Below are positions 54,450-63,454 of a stretch of DNA of 64,000 bases, in pieces (position 1 is the stretch's first letter; every line of letters starts with the position of its first letter). The stretch is from Micromonospora coxensis (lineage in GTDB: Bacteria > Actinomycetota > Actinomycetes > Mycobacteriales > Micromonosporaceae). Below the pieces are notes generated by a model. That model did no database searches, had not been told where the DNA came from, and saw only the letters and a list, made by a program, of their open reading frames with translations. Made by a program: the position numbers and the translations under genes. The stretch spans positions 5,704,001-5,768,000 of the forward strand of contig NZ_LT607753.1 in NCBI RefSeq assembly GCF_900090295.1, given 5' to 3'.

Positions 54450-55964
54450 GTGAGTAGGCACGGACTGCACCGGGCGGCGTCCCGCCTCGGTGGTCGCCGC
54501 AAGGCCGTCGTGCTCAGCGTCCTCAGCGCCGGTGTGGTGGCCGGTGTGGTGGCCACCATGATGCCGCTGGTGGCGGCCGAGGTGCCCCCGGTCGTGGTCG
54601 CCGCGACCGCCGACACCACCGCCACCCAGGTGCCGCAGGACGGCGACAACGGGGTGAAGACGACGCTGGCCAGCTGCCCCCGCCTCTGCGACGGCAACCG
54701 CCACGGCCGCCGGGACGCCCTGGTCGAGTTCGCGGTCCAGGGCCTGCCCGCCGACGCGACACGCATCCGCGCCACCCTGCGGGTCTACGCCTGGCAGCCG
54801 TTCACCTCCCGGGTCCACGCGCACCGGGCGTGGGGCAGCGCCAGCGGCCCGGGCGCCTGGGAGCGGCGGCCGGCGCTCGGCCCGGCCCTGGCCGCGGTGG
54901 ACCGGGTCGGCGCGGGCTTCAACGAGTGGGACGTCTCCGCCTCCGTCACCGGCAACGGCCGGATCGCCTTCGCGCTGGCCCAGGAGACCTGGAACACCCG
55001 GATCTACTGGGCCTCCCGGGAGAACACCCGCTCGGCGCTGCGCCCGCACCTGGTGCTGCGCTACGAGCGGGGCGGGCACGTCGCGCCGACCCGGACCACC
55101 GCCGCCCCCGAGCCCAGCGTGCCGAGCACCGTCGCGCCCCGGCCCTCGCCGAGCCGTACCGTGACGCCCGCGCCGTCGCCGAGCCGGACGACCGCGCCGC
55201 CCACCACGAGCCCGCCCGCCCCGTCGCCGACCGTCCGCCCCGGCACCCAGGTGCCCGGCTGGCGGCTGGTCTGGTCCGACGAGTTCGACGGCCCGACGCT
55301 CGACCGCTCGAAGTGGAACCTGCGCGACGGCGAGGGGCGGGACATCGACCGGGGCTGCAACGTCGACGACCCGGACAACACGTTCGTCTCCGGCGGGGTG
55401 CTCACCCTGCGCGCGCAGCGGGAGAGCGCGGTGTGCAGCTCGCAGACCCGGCAGTACACGCAGAGCTACCTGGACACCATCGGTCGGACGTCGTTCCGGT
55501 ACGGCCGCTTCGAGGTGCGCGCGCAGTCGCCCAACGGGCCGGACGGCTCGCGGGGCCTGTGGCCGGCGTTCTGGCTGCGTCCCGAGGACGGCGGCCGGGG
55601 GGAGATCGACGTCGTCGAGCTGCCCGGCGGCCGGGACTGGTACCGGGCCGCGACGCTGGGCATCTTCTACGACTACACCCCGGTCAAGCAGGACACCCGC
55701 TACGCCTTCCCGACCGGGCACCCGGGCGACGGCTTCCACACGTACACCACCGAGTGGGAGCCGGACGCGATCCGCTGGTACGTCGACGGCCGGCTGGTCT
55801 GGCAGCGCGACCGCGCCACCACGCCCTGGTTCGACGAGGTGTTCCACAAGCCGTACAACCTGCGGTTGAACTTCCAGGTCGGCGGCTGGCTCGGCGACCC
55901 GGACGCGACGACCCGCTTCCCGGCCGACTTCCGGGTCGACCACGTACGGGTCTGGCAGCGCTGA
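54450..55964 (+). CDS. Secreted GH16 glycoside hydrolase with N-terminal DNRLRE-type domain
   Basis: The protein has 504 aa. A basic N-terminus and hydrophobic signal segment (about residues 18-42) are followed by a DNRLRE/CBM96-like beta-sandwich (about 50-205), a Pro/Ser/Thr linker (about 210-268) and a GH16 domain (about 270-504). The GH16 active-site motif is intact as GEIDVVEL, with nucleophile and acid-base Glu. Family activities include laminarinase, lichenase and agarase; the substrate is not evident. GTG 54450 follows GGGGAG. It lies at the border of the surface-carbohydrate region. Confidence 0.9.
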   Translation: MSRHGLHRAASRLGGRRKAVVLSVLSAGVVAGVVATMMPLVAAEVPPVVVAATADTTATQVPQDGDNGVKTTLASCPRLCDGNRHGRRDALVEFAVQGLPADATRIRATLRVYAWQPFTSRVHAHRAWGSASGPGAWERRPALGPALAAVDRVGAGFNEWDVSASVTGNGRIAFALAQETWNTRIYWASRENTRSALRPHLVLRYERGGHVAPTRTTAAPEPSVPSTVAPRPSPSRTVTPAPSPSRTTAPPTTSPPAPSPTVRPGTQVPGWRLVWSDEFDGPTLDRSKWNLRDGEGRDIDRGCNVDDPDNTFVSGGVLTLRAQRESAVCSSQTRQYTQSYLDTIGRTSFRYGRFEVRAQSPNGPDGSRGLWPAFWLRPEDGGRGEIDVVELPGGRDWYRAATLGIFYDYTPVKQDTRYAFPTGHPGDGFHTYTTEWEPDAIRWYVDGRLVWQRDRATTPWFDEVFHKPYNLRLNFQVGGWLGDPDATTRFPADFRVDHVRVWQR

Positions 55965-56036
55965 CCCCAGGGCCGGCAGGTTGCCCGCGCGCCCTATCGT
56001 GTCCGCCAGCGTGGTCCAGGGGCGGACGGAGACGGC

Positions 56037-57281
56037 ATGACGGTGCACCGGGCGGACGATCCGCGTGGTCGTGAGGACGGCCTGGGCTGGGTGAGCCGGG
56101 CCATCTTCGGTGACCCGAGGCTGTGGCTGGGCCTGTCCACCGGCCCGTCCCCGCTGCCGTCCGGGCACCGGGTCGCCGCCCGGTACGCGGTGGTGCCGTC
56201 GGTCGAGCGGGCGAAGTTCCTGCTGCCGCTGGCCTCCCGCCGGGTCGGGGCGGCCTCGACCCTGGCGTACAACGCGCTGCGGCCGCCCCGGGTGCGGGCC
56301 AACCGGCTCGCGGTGGGGGCGCTGGCCGGTCTCGGGGCCACCGGCCTGGCCCGGATGCCGGTGCTCACCGTCGCCGTGCCGGACGGCGTCGACCCGGCGG
56401 AGCTGCTGCTCGCCGAGCACCTGGGCCGGTCGGCCGGGCGTCGGCTGCACGCCGCGATCGGCGTCCGGCCGCCGGACCCGCACCACAAGCCGACGTTGCA
56501 GCTCTTCGACGACCGGGGCGCGCCCCGCGGGTACGCGAAGATCGGGTGGAACGACGCGACCCGGGCGATGGTGGCGGCGGAGGCCGCGGCGCTGCGTGAG
56601 CTGCCCCGCGACGGCGGTGACTTCCCCGACGTGCCGCGCCTGGAGCGTGAGCTGCGCTGGGTGGACCTGGCGGTGACCCTGGTCGCGCCGATGCCGCCCC
56701 GGGTCCGGCGGCTGCCGAGGCCCGAGCGGCCCCGGGTGGCCGCGATGCTGGCCGTGGCGCGCCGGGGCGGCCCACCCGCCGCGCCCCGACCGCTGGCCGG
56801 CTCGCCCTTCCTGGCCGACCTGGCCGCCCGCGCGCAGCGCGCCGGTGGCCCGGTCCGTGACGCGGTGGCGGCGCTGGCCCGCCGCGACGGCGCGGTCGCG
56901 TTGGAGTTCGGCCACTGGCACGGTGACTGGGTGCCGTGGAACCTGGGTGTCCACCGTGGCCGGCTGACCGTCTGGGACTGGGAGAACAGCGGAGCCCACC
57001 GCCCGGTCGGGTTCGACCTCGCCCACCAGGGGTTCCAGAGCGCGCTGTCGCTGCGGGACCGGCCGGTGCCGGCGGCGACGGCCGAGATGGTCGAGGTGCT
57101 CGGGCGGCACGGCGGGGCGTTCGGCCTCGACGCGACCCGGCGCCGGCTGGTCGCCGACGCCTACCTCGTCGAGCTGTGGCTGCGGACGGCGGAGCTGGCG
57201 GCCGGCGGGGGCGGGTGGAGTCGCCGGCTGCATCCCGCGCTGCTGGACGTGCTGGCCGAGCGGCTGCCACCGTCGTCGTGA
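56037..57281 (+). CDS. Kinase-fold (APH/choline-kinase-like) protein
   Basis: The protein has 414 aa. The C-terminal half has the protein-kinase-like catalytic loop HGDWVPWNLG (about residues 301-310) and the metal-binding VWDWEN (about 318-323), as in aminoglycoside phosphotransferases and sugar or choline kinases. The N-terminal lobe is unusually long and diverged; a YAKIGW segment (about 166) may carry the ATP-binding Lys. The substrate is unknown. Its neighbours suggest a surface-glycan role. ATG 56037. The stop is followed by a 330-bp gap. Confidence 0.72.
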   Translation: MTVHRADDPRGREDGLGWVSRAIFGDPRLWLGLSTGPSPLPSGHRVAARYAVVPSVERAKFLLPLASRRVGAASTLAYNALRPPRVRANRLAVGALAGLGATGLARMPVLTVAVPDGVDPAELLLAEHLGRSAGRRLHAAIGVRPPDPHHKPTLQLFDDRGAPRGYAKIGWNDATRAMVAAEAAALRELPRDGGDFPDVPRLERELRWVDLAVTLVAPMPPRVRRLPRPERPRVAAMLAVARRGGPPAAPRPLAGSPFLADLAARAQRAGGPVRDAVAALARRDGAVALEFGHWHGDWVPWNLGVHRGRLTVWDWENSGAHRPVGFDLAHQGFQSALSLRDRPVPAATAEMVEVLGRHGGAFGLDATRRRLVADAYLVELWLRTAELAAGGGGWSRRLHPALLDVLAERLPPSS

Positions 57282-57611
57282 GCACGCTGCGTCCCGGCGA
57301 GCGGGACGCGCTGTCCGGTCGGCGACGGGCAAAACGGGGAAAGGCCGCAGGGGTGACATCGTCGCTACCGTTCGGCCGGCAGGGTCCACTAGGGTGGCAC
57401 CACTCGATCACCGTCCGCCGGGGGGCGGGGTGTGGTCGGTCCTGTCCGGACGGCGTGGGGGCGTCACCGGGCGCAGGGGCGTGGGGAGGTCCGGCCGGTG
57501 GCCGGCAGGGCAGGGAGACCCGATGACAGTGGCACACAGCGCCGGGCGAGGGGCCGCCCGGCGGACGGACGTCGGCGCGTGCGCCGGCAAGCCCGGCGGC
57601 GGTGACCGCCG
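57282..57611 (+). other. 330-bp gap with no supported gene
   Basis: A GTG at 57278 overlaps the upstream stop as GTGA and opens about 80 codons, but the residues after the first 25 have no protein-like character and codon bias falls away. TAGGGT (57389-57394) is -10-like without a matching -35. The gap probably holds the promoter and leader of the PAP2 gene. Confidence 0.5.
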
Positions 57612-58439
57612 GTGATCCTCATCTACGCGCTCGGGGCGCTGTCGGTGCTGCTGCCCGTGCTGCTGGTGCCGGCGCTCGCCCGACGGGTGCCCGGCGTCCG
57701 CGCCGGCCGGACGGCGCAGCGCCTCCGGGTCGCCGTCGCCGGGCTCACCGCCGCGTTCGGCCGGGTCGGCGCGGCGCTGGTCGTGCTGCTCGCCGGCTGT
57801 GCCGCGGTGGTGGCGATCTGCTGGCCCCTCGGCGAGGCGCTGGCCAGCCTCGAACCCCAGGTCGACCATCCGGTCTTCGACTACGTGCACGCCCGCCGGG
57901 TCGACGCCTGGGCGGACGTCAACTCCTTCTACACCGCTCTCGGCGACCGGTACCCGCTCAAGTGGGTCACCGGGGTCGCCGCGGTGGTCTTCGCCGTGCT
58001 GTGGCGTCACCGGCGCTGGTGGATCCCGCTGGTCGTGCTGCCCCTGCAGTTCGGGGTGGAGCAGTACGTCCAGGCGATCCTGGCCACCATGGTCGACCGG
58101 GGGCACCCGCCGACCGACCTGGGCACCTACCCCTCCGGCGGGTGCGCCCGGATCATGATGACCTTCGGCACCATCGCCGTGCTCGCCATGCTGACCTGGC
58201 GGGTGCCGCGCGGCGGCCGGGTGGCCCTGATGACCGGGGTGGTGACCCTGGTCAGCATGGAGGGCTACACCCGCATCTACGCCGAGAAGCACTGGTTCAC
58301 CGACGTGATCGGCGGCTGGATCTTCGCCGTCCTGCTGTTCGGGGTGACGGCACTGGCGTTGCTCGTCGCCGAGGGCCGGATCCGGCCGCCGGTCGAGCGG
58401 GACACCCCGGCCCCGCACCGCGTCACCACCGGCACCTGA
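57612..58439 (+). CDS. PAP2-superfamily membrane phosphatase-like protein with altered motif
   Basis: The protein has 275 aa with about six membrane helices. PAP2 motif 3 is present as TRIYAEKHWFTDVIGG (Arg, His, Asp). Motif 2, usually PSGH, reads YPSGGCAR, so the usual His is missing. Family members remove phosphate from lipid or polyprenyl phosphates, and a polyprenyl role fits the surface-polysaccharide neighbourhood. The altered motif makes activity uncertain. GTG 57612. The next gene starts 78 bp after the stop. Confidence 0.8.
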   Translation: MILIYALGALSVLLPVLLVPALARRVPGVRAGRTAQRLRVAVAGLTAAFGRVGAALVVLLAGCAAVVAICWPLGEALASLEPQVDHPVFDYVHARRVDAWADVNSFYTALGDRYPLKWVTGVAAVVFAVLWRHRRWWIPLVVLPLQFGVEQYVQAILATMVDRGHPPTDLGTYPSGGCARIMMTFGTIAVLAMLTWRVPRGGRVALMTGVVTLVSMEGYTRIYAEKHWFTDVIGGWIFAVLLFGVTALALLVAEGRIRPPVERDTPAPHRVTTGT

Positions 58440-58516
58440 ACACCCCGGGCCCGGCGTCGCCACCCCTTTCCCGCGGCGCCCGGCCCACCACCCCTCGACA
58501 CGGAAGCTGGCACGAC

Positions 58517-59458
58517 GTGACCACCCTTCTCGTCGCCTCCACCGGTGGACACCTCGCGGAGCTGCACGACCTCGCTCCGCGGCTCGGTGTGCAGGACGAC
58601 TGCGTCTGGGCGACGTTCGACTCGCCGCAGAGCCGGTCGCTGCTCGACGGCCAGGAGGTCATCCACGTCCCGCCGGCCACCACCCGGGACGCCGCCGGCG
58701 CGCTGCGCGACTTCCTGGCCGCCCGCCGGGTGCTGCGCGGCGGTCGGTTCCGCCAGGTCGTCAGCACCGGCGCCAGCGTCGCGCTCTCCTTCTTCCTGCC
58801 GGCCGCCCGGCACGGCCTGGCCTGCCACTACATCGAGAGCGCCACCCGCACCGAGGGGCCCTCGCTGACCGGACGGCTGGTCGCCCGGGTGCCCCGCACC
58901 CGGCTCTACACCCAGTACCCGGGCTGGGCCGGTGGACGGTGGCGCTACGGTGGCTCCATCTTCGACGGACACCTCGCCACCCTCCGCCCCGAGCCGCGGC
59001 CGGTGTCGCGGATCGTGGTGGCGCTCGGCACCCACGAGCGGTTCGGCTTCCCTCGGCTGCTGGCCCGCCTGGCGCAGGTGCTGCCCCCGGAGGCGGAGGT
59101 CCTCTGGCAGGTCGGGTCGACCGTGATCCCCCGGATGCCGGCCGGCGCCCGCCGTCAGGTGCCGCACGCGCAGATGCAGCAGGCCCTGCGGGAGGCGGAC
59201 GTGGTCGTCACCCACGCCGGGGTGGGCTCGGCGCTGGCCGCGATGCGCGCCGGGCACCGCGCGATCTACGTGCCCCGGCGTCGGGCGCACGGCGAACACG
59301 TCGACGACCACCAGGTCGAGATGGCCCGGGAGCTGGACCGGCGCGGACTGGTGCTGGCCCGCGAGGCCGACGCCGTCACCGCCGAGGACCTGGCGGAGGC
59401 GGCACGGTGGACGGTCGGCACGGCCGGCGCCCTCACCCCGTTCCGGTGGGCGGCGTGA
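58517..59458 (+). CDS. Alg13/Alg14-like (MurG-type GT-B) glycosyltransferase
   Basis: The protein has 313 aa. The N-terminal half resembles Alg14/EpsE (TLLVASTGGHLAEL, then STGASVALSF and CHYIESATR). The C-terminal half resembles Alg13 (VALGTHERFGF, VVTHAGVGSALAAMRAG) with the sugar-nucleotide-binding HAG motif. Such fused proteins transfer a sugar from UDP-sugar to a lipid-linked acceptor at the membrane during exopolysaccharide assembly. GTG 58517. It is followed by a secreted propeller and a Wzz-like protein. Confidence 0.86.
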   Translation: MTTLLVASTGGHLAELHDLAPRLGVQDDCVWATFDSPQSRSLLDGQEVIHVPPATTRDAAGALRDFLAARRVLRGGRFRQVVSTGASVALSFFLPAARHGLACHYIESATRTEGPSLTGRLVARVPRTRLYTQYPGWAGGRWRYGGSIFDGHLATLRPEPRPVSRIVVALGTHERFGFPRLLARLAQVLPPEAEVLWQVGSTVIPRMPAGARRQVPHAQMQQALREADVVVTHAGVGSALAAMRAGHRAIYVPRRRAHGEHVDDHQVEMARELDRRGLVLAREADAVTAEDLAEAARWTVGTAGALTPFRWAA

Positions 59459-59643
59459 GCCCCCGGCCCGGCCGTCCCGTCCACCGGTCGAGCCGGTGGG
59501 TTCGTCCGGCGCGGGTGCTCGGGCAGCGACCCGTACGGACAGACCGGACCGAGCCGCCGCCCGAGCGGCCCGGTCGGTTGATGGTGCGAAATGTCCGGGC
59601 ACAGCAAGCTACGCAGGATCTCACTTCATCATTGGGGGCGCCA

Positions 59644-61662
59644 GTGCTGCTCAGAACGTCGTCTCGATCGGGCCGGGTGCGGGCCCCGCGGCGGTGGCTC
59701 GCCGCGCTCGCCGCCCCGGTGCTGGCCGCCGGCCTGCTCGTCGCCGCGCCGGCCCGGGCCGAGGTGCCCACCCCGGTCGCCATGACCCTCACCTCGCCGA
59801 ACCCGGCCGACAACATCCCGCACGCGCAGAACGGCGACGTCAAGGCGTTCGCCGAGATCGGGTCGACGGTCTACGTGGGTGGCTCGTTCACCTCGGTCAA
59901 GGCCGCCGGTGACGCGAGCTGGACGACCCGCAACTACCTCTTCGCGTACGACCGGGCGAGCGGGGCGCTGAAGGCCGACTTCACCCCGGCGCTGGACGGC
60001 GCGGTGCACGCCCTGGCCGTCAGCCCCACCGGCAAGCTGATCGTCGGCGGCGCGTTCAAGACCGTCAACGGGGTGGACCGCAAGAACCTGGTGCAGCTCG
60101 ACCCGGCCACCGGCGCCACCATCGCGTCGTGGGTCGGCCGCAGCGACGGCGGCCTGGTCCGGCGGACCATCGTGGTCGGCAACAAGCTCTACATCGCCGG
60201 CGCGTTCCACTGGGTCAACGGCACCGCGCACTCGCTGCTGGCCCGGCTCGACGCCACGACCGGCGCGATCGACCCGGCCTTCCAGATCGACGCGAGCGTG
60301 GCCCGGTCCAGCAGCGAGCTGGTCTGGGGCCTCGCCGTCGCGCCCGACGGCGGGACGCTGGTGGCGGTCGGCAACTTCACGCAGGTCAACGGCGTGGCCC
60401 GGAACCAGGTCGTGGTGGTGGAGAACCTGACCGGCACGCCGGCCGTCGCCGACTGGAGCACCCAGCGCTACGTCGCGCCCTGCTACGCCGGCTTCCCGTT
60501 CTACGCCCGGGACGTCGACTTCTCCGACGACGGCAGCTACTTCGTGATCATCGCGGACGGCGGGCGGGCCGACGGGGCGTACTGCGACGCGATCGCGCGC
60601 TTCGAGACCGCGACCCGTGGCTCGGCCATCGACGGCACCTGGGTGAACTACACCGGCACCGACTCGGTCACCTCGGTCGAGGTGGCGGACAACGTGGTCT
60701 ACGTCGGCGGGCACTTCCGCTGGCTGAACAACGCCAACGGCAACGACTCCGCCGGCGCCGGCGCCATCAACCGCTTCGGCCTGGGCGCGCTCGACCCGGT
60801 CAACGGCATGCCGCTGGTGTGGAACCCGACCCGCTCCGGCGCCCCGGCGGGCACCACCGCCTGGGGCGCGATCCTGTGGGAGCTGTGGCGCGGCAGCAAC
60901 GGCGTCTACGCCGGCTTCGACAACGACGGCCTCGGCAACGAGTACCACGGCCGGATGGGCCTGTTCCCGCTCGCCGGCGGCCGGACGATCCCGGCCGTCA
61001 ACGCCCCGTCGGCCGCCTCCGGCCACCTCTACGTCGGCACCGGCGACGGGCAGACCACCAAGGTGCCGTTCGACGGCACCACGCTCGGCACCCCGGAGGC
61101 CAGCCCGCAGCCGAACCTGACCTCGGCCGGCGCGTCGTTCTCGGTCGGCAACAAGCTCTACTGGTCCAAGACCGACGCGACCGCCCCGAACGGCAGCTAC
61201 CTCGACGTGTCGATGTTCACCGGCGGCTCGGTGGGCGCGCCGTGGATCAGCAGCGGCTACAACAACTGGTTCAAGGCCGCCACCATGAGCGGGGCGTTCT
61301 ACCTCAACGGTCGGATGTACTACACCAAGGCCGGCACCAACAAGCTCTTCTACCGCTACCTGGAGCCGGACGGCCACATCGTCGGCTGCACCGAGTTCAC
61401 GCTGCCCAGCGTGGGCCTGGCCTGGGGCAGCGTACGGGGCATGGCCTGGGTCAACGGCAAGATCGTGTACGGCCACACCGACGGTGGCCTGCGGGCCGTG
61501 CCGTTCGACGAGGCGGCCGTCGACGGCGCCGCGTCGGTGCTGGTCGCGCCGGCCTCGGCCGGGGTGAACTGGTCCAGCCGGACGCTCTTCTTCGCCGGCG
61601 CCACGTCCCTGTCGGGCGACCGCGCCCGTCCGGCGCCGATTCCGAAGTCCCGGCGGTCCTGA
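59644..61662 (+). CDS. Secreted beta-propeller protein with delta-60-type repeats
   Basis: The protein has 672 aa. A signal peptide (about residues 1-39, cleavage near ARAEVP) precedes a long repeat region. The motif YVGGSFTSV / IVGGAFKTVNG / YIAGAFHWVNG / AVGNFTQVNG / YVGGHFRWLNN recurs at roughly 50-90-residue spacing and marks delta-60 (DUF5122) beta-propeller blades. No catalytic signature was seen. It may bind glycan or protein outside the cell. GTG 59644 has a G-run upstream; ATG 59581 is a possible earlier start. Confidence 0.84.
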   Translation: MLLRTSSRSGRVRAPRRWLAALAAPVLAAGLLVAAPARAEVPTPVAMTLTSPNPADNIPHAQNGDVKAFAEIGSTVYVGGSFTSVKAAGDASWTTRNYLFAYDRASGALKADFTPALDGAVHALAVSPTGKLIVGGAFKTVNGVDRKNLVQLDPATGATIASWVGRSDGGLVRRTIVVGNKLYIAGAFHWVNGTAHSLLARLDATTGAIDPAFQIDASVARSSSELVWGLAVAPDGGTLVAVGNFTQVNGVARNQVVVVENLTGTPAVADWSTQRYVAPCYAGFPFYARDVDFSDDGSYFVIIADGGRADGAYCDAIARFETATRGSAIDGTWVNYTGTDSVTSVEVADNVVYVGGHFRWLNNANGNDSAGAGAINRFGLGALDPVNGMPLVWNPTRSGAPAGTTAWGAILWELWRGSNGVYAGFDNDGLGNEYHGRMGLFPLAGGRTIPAVNAPSAASGHLYVGTGDGQTTKVPFDGTTLGTPEASPQPNLTSAGASFSVGNKLYWSKTDATAPNGSYLDVSMFTGGSVGAPWISSGYNNWFKAATMSGAFYLNGRMYYTKAGTNKLFYRYLEPDGHIVGCTEFTLPSVGLAWGSVRGMAWVNGKIVYGHTDGGLRAVPFDEAAVDGAASVLVAPASAGVNWSSRTLFFAGATSLSGDRARPAPIPKSRRS

Positions 61663-61666
61663 CAGC

Positions 61667-61739
61667 GGGTGGGGGCCGGTGGGAGTGTCGACCACCGGTG
61701 AACGGTCGGCGACAATGAGACGACCACCGGTCCCCACCC
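61667..61739 (+). terminator. Hairpin between the propeller and Wzz genes
   Basis: GGGTGGGGGCCGGTGG (61667-61682) pairs with CCACCGGTCCCCACCC (61724-61739), 16 bp with one G-U, around a 41-nt loop. It begins 4 bp after the stop, so termination or processing there is plausible. Confidence 0.5.
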
Positions 61740-61789
61740 CCCGCCCGGCCCGGTCGGCCGCCCACCCCTCATCGCGCAAGGACTGACTG

Positions 61790-63454
61790 ATGGACGTGAC
61801 CGACGTCGCTTCCGCCCGGCAACGCCCGGTCGGCCTCGTCGAGCTGGCCCGCATACCGTTGCGGCGGTGGCGGATGGTGCTCGCCACCGCGACGCTGGTG
61901 CTGTTGGCCGTGCTCGGCTATCTGTTCGTCCTGCCCGCGACGTACACCGCGACCACCGCGGTGGTGGTGCGGCCGGTGGTCACCGACCCGTTCTCGGTGC
62001 AGTCCGTGGCGGCCGACCGGGCGGTGAACATGACCGCCGAGAGCGGCATCGCCACCAGCAACGACGTCATCGACAAGGTCGCCGGCATCACCGGCCGCGA
62101 CCCGGAGGCGGTGGCCGACGCCCTGGAGGTCGAGACGCCGGTCGGCGGGCAGGTGATGCGCTTCAGCTACTCCGGGCGTGGTGAGCAGGAGGCCGTCGAC
62201 GGCGCGAACGGCGCGGCCGAGGCGTACCTGGAACTGCGCAAGGGCATGTACGAGAACCAGCGCGCGGCGGTGCTCAAGTCGTACGACGACACGATCGCCG
62301 TGGTCACCGCCCAGCGCACCACCACGCAGAAGTCGCTGCCGGCCAACCAGCCGTCGAGCAACCCGTCGCCGCGCACCAGCGCCCTGCTGGACCAGCTCCG
62401 GGCGCTCAACGACCAGCTCGCCACGCTGGCCGAGCAGCGGTCCAAGGTCGCCTCCGCCGACCTGAGCCCCGGCTCGGTGACCAGCGCCGCGCGTACCCCC
62501 GTGCCGTCCAGCCGGGACGCCGCGCCGCTGATCCTGGTCGCCGGCCTGCTCGGCGGTCTGCTCCTGGGCGGCCTGGTGGCCTTCGTCCGGGAGTCGCTGG
62601 ACCGCCGGGTGCGTACCGCCGGCGAGGCCGCGAGCGCGATCGGCGCGCCGCTGCTCGGCACGGTCCGCCGGGACCGGTCCGGCCAGCCCGACGAGGCCGA
62701 CCTGCGCTACCTGGTGCTCGCCCTCGGCCGGTGGGTGGACGGGCCGCAACGCACCCCGCTGGTGGTGCTCTCCTCGTCGGCCGACGAGGGGCGCGAGCAG
62801 GTCACCGCCGGGCTGGCCGTCGTGCTCGCCGCCGCCGGCCACGAGGTGCGCCTCGGAGTCACCCCGGAGAGCCTGGACCGGATCCGGCCGCTGATGCTGG
62901 ACGCGCAGCGCCGCAACCCGCCGGTGGAGCCGGCCCGCAGCAAGCTGCCCCGGCCCCGGCCGGCGCCCGCGTCCACCGCGGTGCCGGCGGCCACGCCGGC
63001 CCCGGCTCCCACGCCGGCTGCCGGCGGCGGTCCGGAGGACACCATGGTGATCCCCGCCGTCCGCAAGCCCCGGCCGTTCCCCACCCCGGAGGCGAAGAAC
63101 GGCGCGGTGTACCGGTCCACCACGACCGACGACAAGACCGAGGTCATTCCGACCACACCCCGGCCCGGCCCGGCCACCGGCACCGCGGCCGACGGGCAGG
63201 AGCTGCGCATCGGCTCCGGACGGGTGCGTCTGGTCGACCTCGACGCCGCGCCCGGCGACGGCCTCACCGTGCTCGACGCCCCGCCCGCGCTGCACGACGA
63301 GCGCGGGGTCCGGGCCGCCCGGGAGGGCCGGGCGGTGCTGGTCGCGGCCCGGGACCGCACCCGCACCAACCAGCTCCAGCAGCTCGTGGAGCGGCTGCGT
63401 TCGGTCGGGGTGGAGCCGTTCGGGTTCGTGGTGACGGGAGAGGGCCGTGACTGA
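61790..63454 (+). CDS. Wzz-type polysaccharide co-polymerase with degenerate BY-kinase-like domain
   Basis: The protein has 554 aa. Two membrane helices (about residues 31-51 and 243-263) bracket an extracytoplasmic Wzz domain. A cytoplasmic domain (about 275-554) resembles bacterial tyrosine kinases, but where Walker A (GEGKS) should be it reads SSSADEGREQV, so ATP binding is probably lost; the VLDAPPAL segment keeps the downstream DxPP pattern. A Pro/Ala-rich insert (about 380-415) is present. Such proteins set polysaccharide chain length. ATG 61790. The next gene overlaps by 8 bp. Confidence 0.84.
   Translation: MDVTDVASARQRPVGLVELARIPLRRWRMVLATATLVLLAVLGYLFVLPATYTATTAVVVRPVVTDPFSVQSVAADRAVNMTAESGIATSNDVIDKVAGITGRDPEAVADALEVETPVGGQVMRFSYSGRGEQEAVDGANGAAEAYLELRKGMYENQRAAVLKSYDDTIAVVTAQRTTTQKSLPANQPSSNPSPRTSALLDQLRALNDQLATLAEQRSKVASADLSPGSVTSAARTPVPSSRDAAPLILVAGLLGGLLLGGLVAFVRESLDRRVRTAGEAASAIGAPLLGTVRRDRSGQPDEADLRYLVLALGRWVDGPQRTPLVVLSSSADEGREQVTAGLAVVLAAAGHEVRLGVTPESLDRIRPLMLDAQRRNPPVEPARSKLPRPRPAPASTAVPAATPAPAPTPAAGGGPEDTMVIPAVRKPRPFPTPEAKNGAVYRSTTTDDKTEVIPTTPRPGPATGTAADGQELRIGSGRVRLVDLDAAPGDGLTVLDAPPALHDERGVRAAREGRAVLVAARDRTRTNQLQQLVERLRSVGVEPFGFVVTGEGRD

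Noticed and set aside
57278..57526. A GTGA-overlapping open frame after the kinase-fold gene
   Set aside because: Protein-like composition stops after about 25 residues and no motif is seen.
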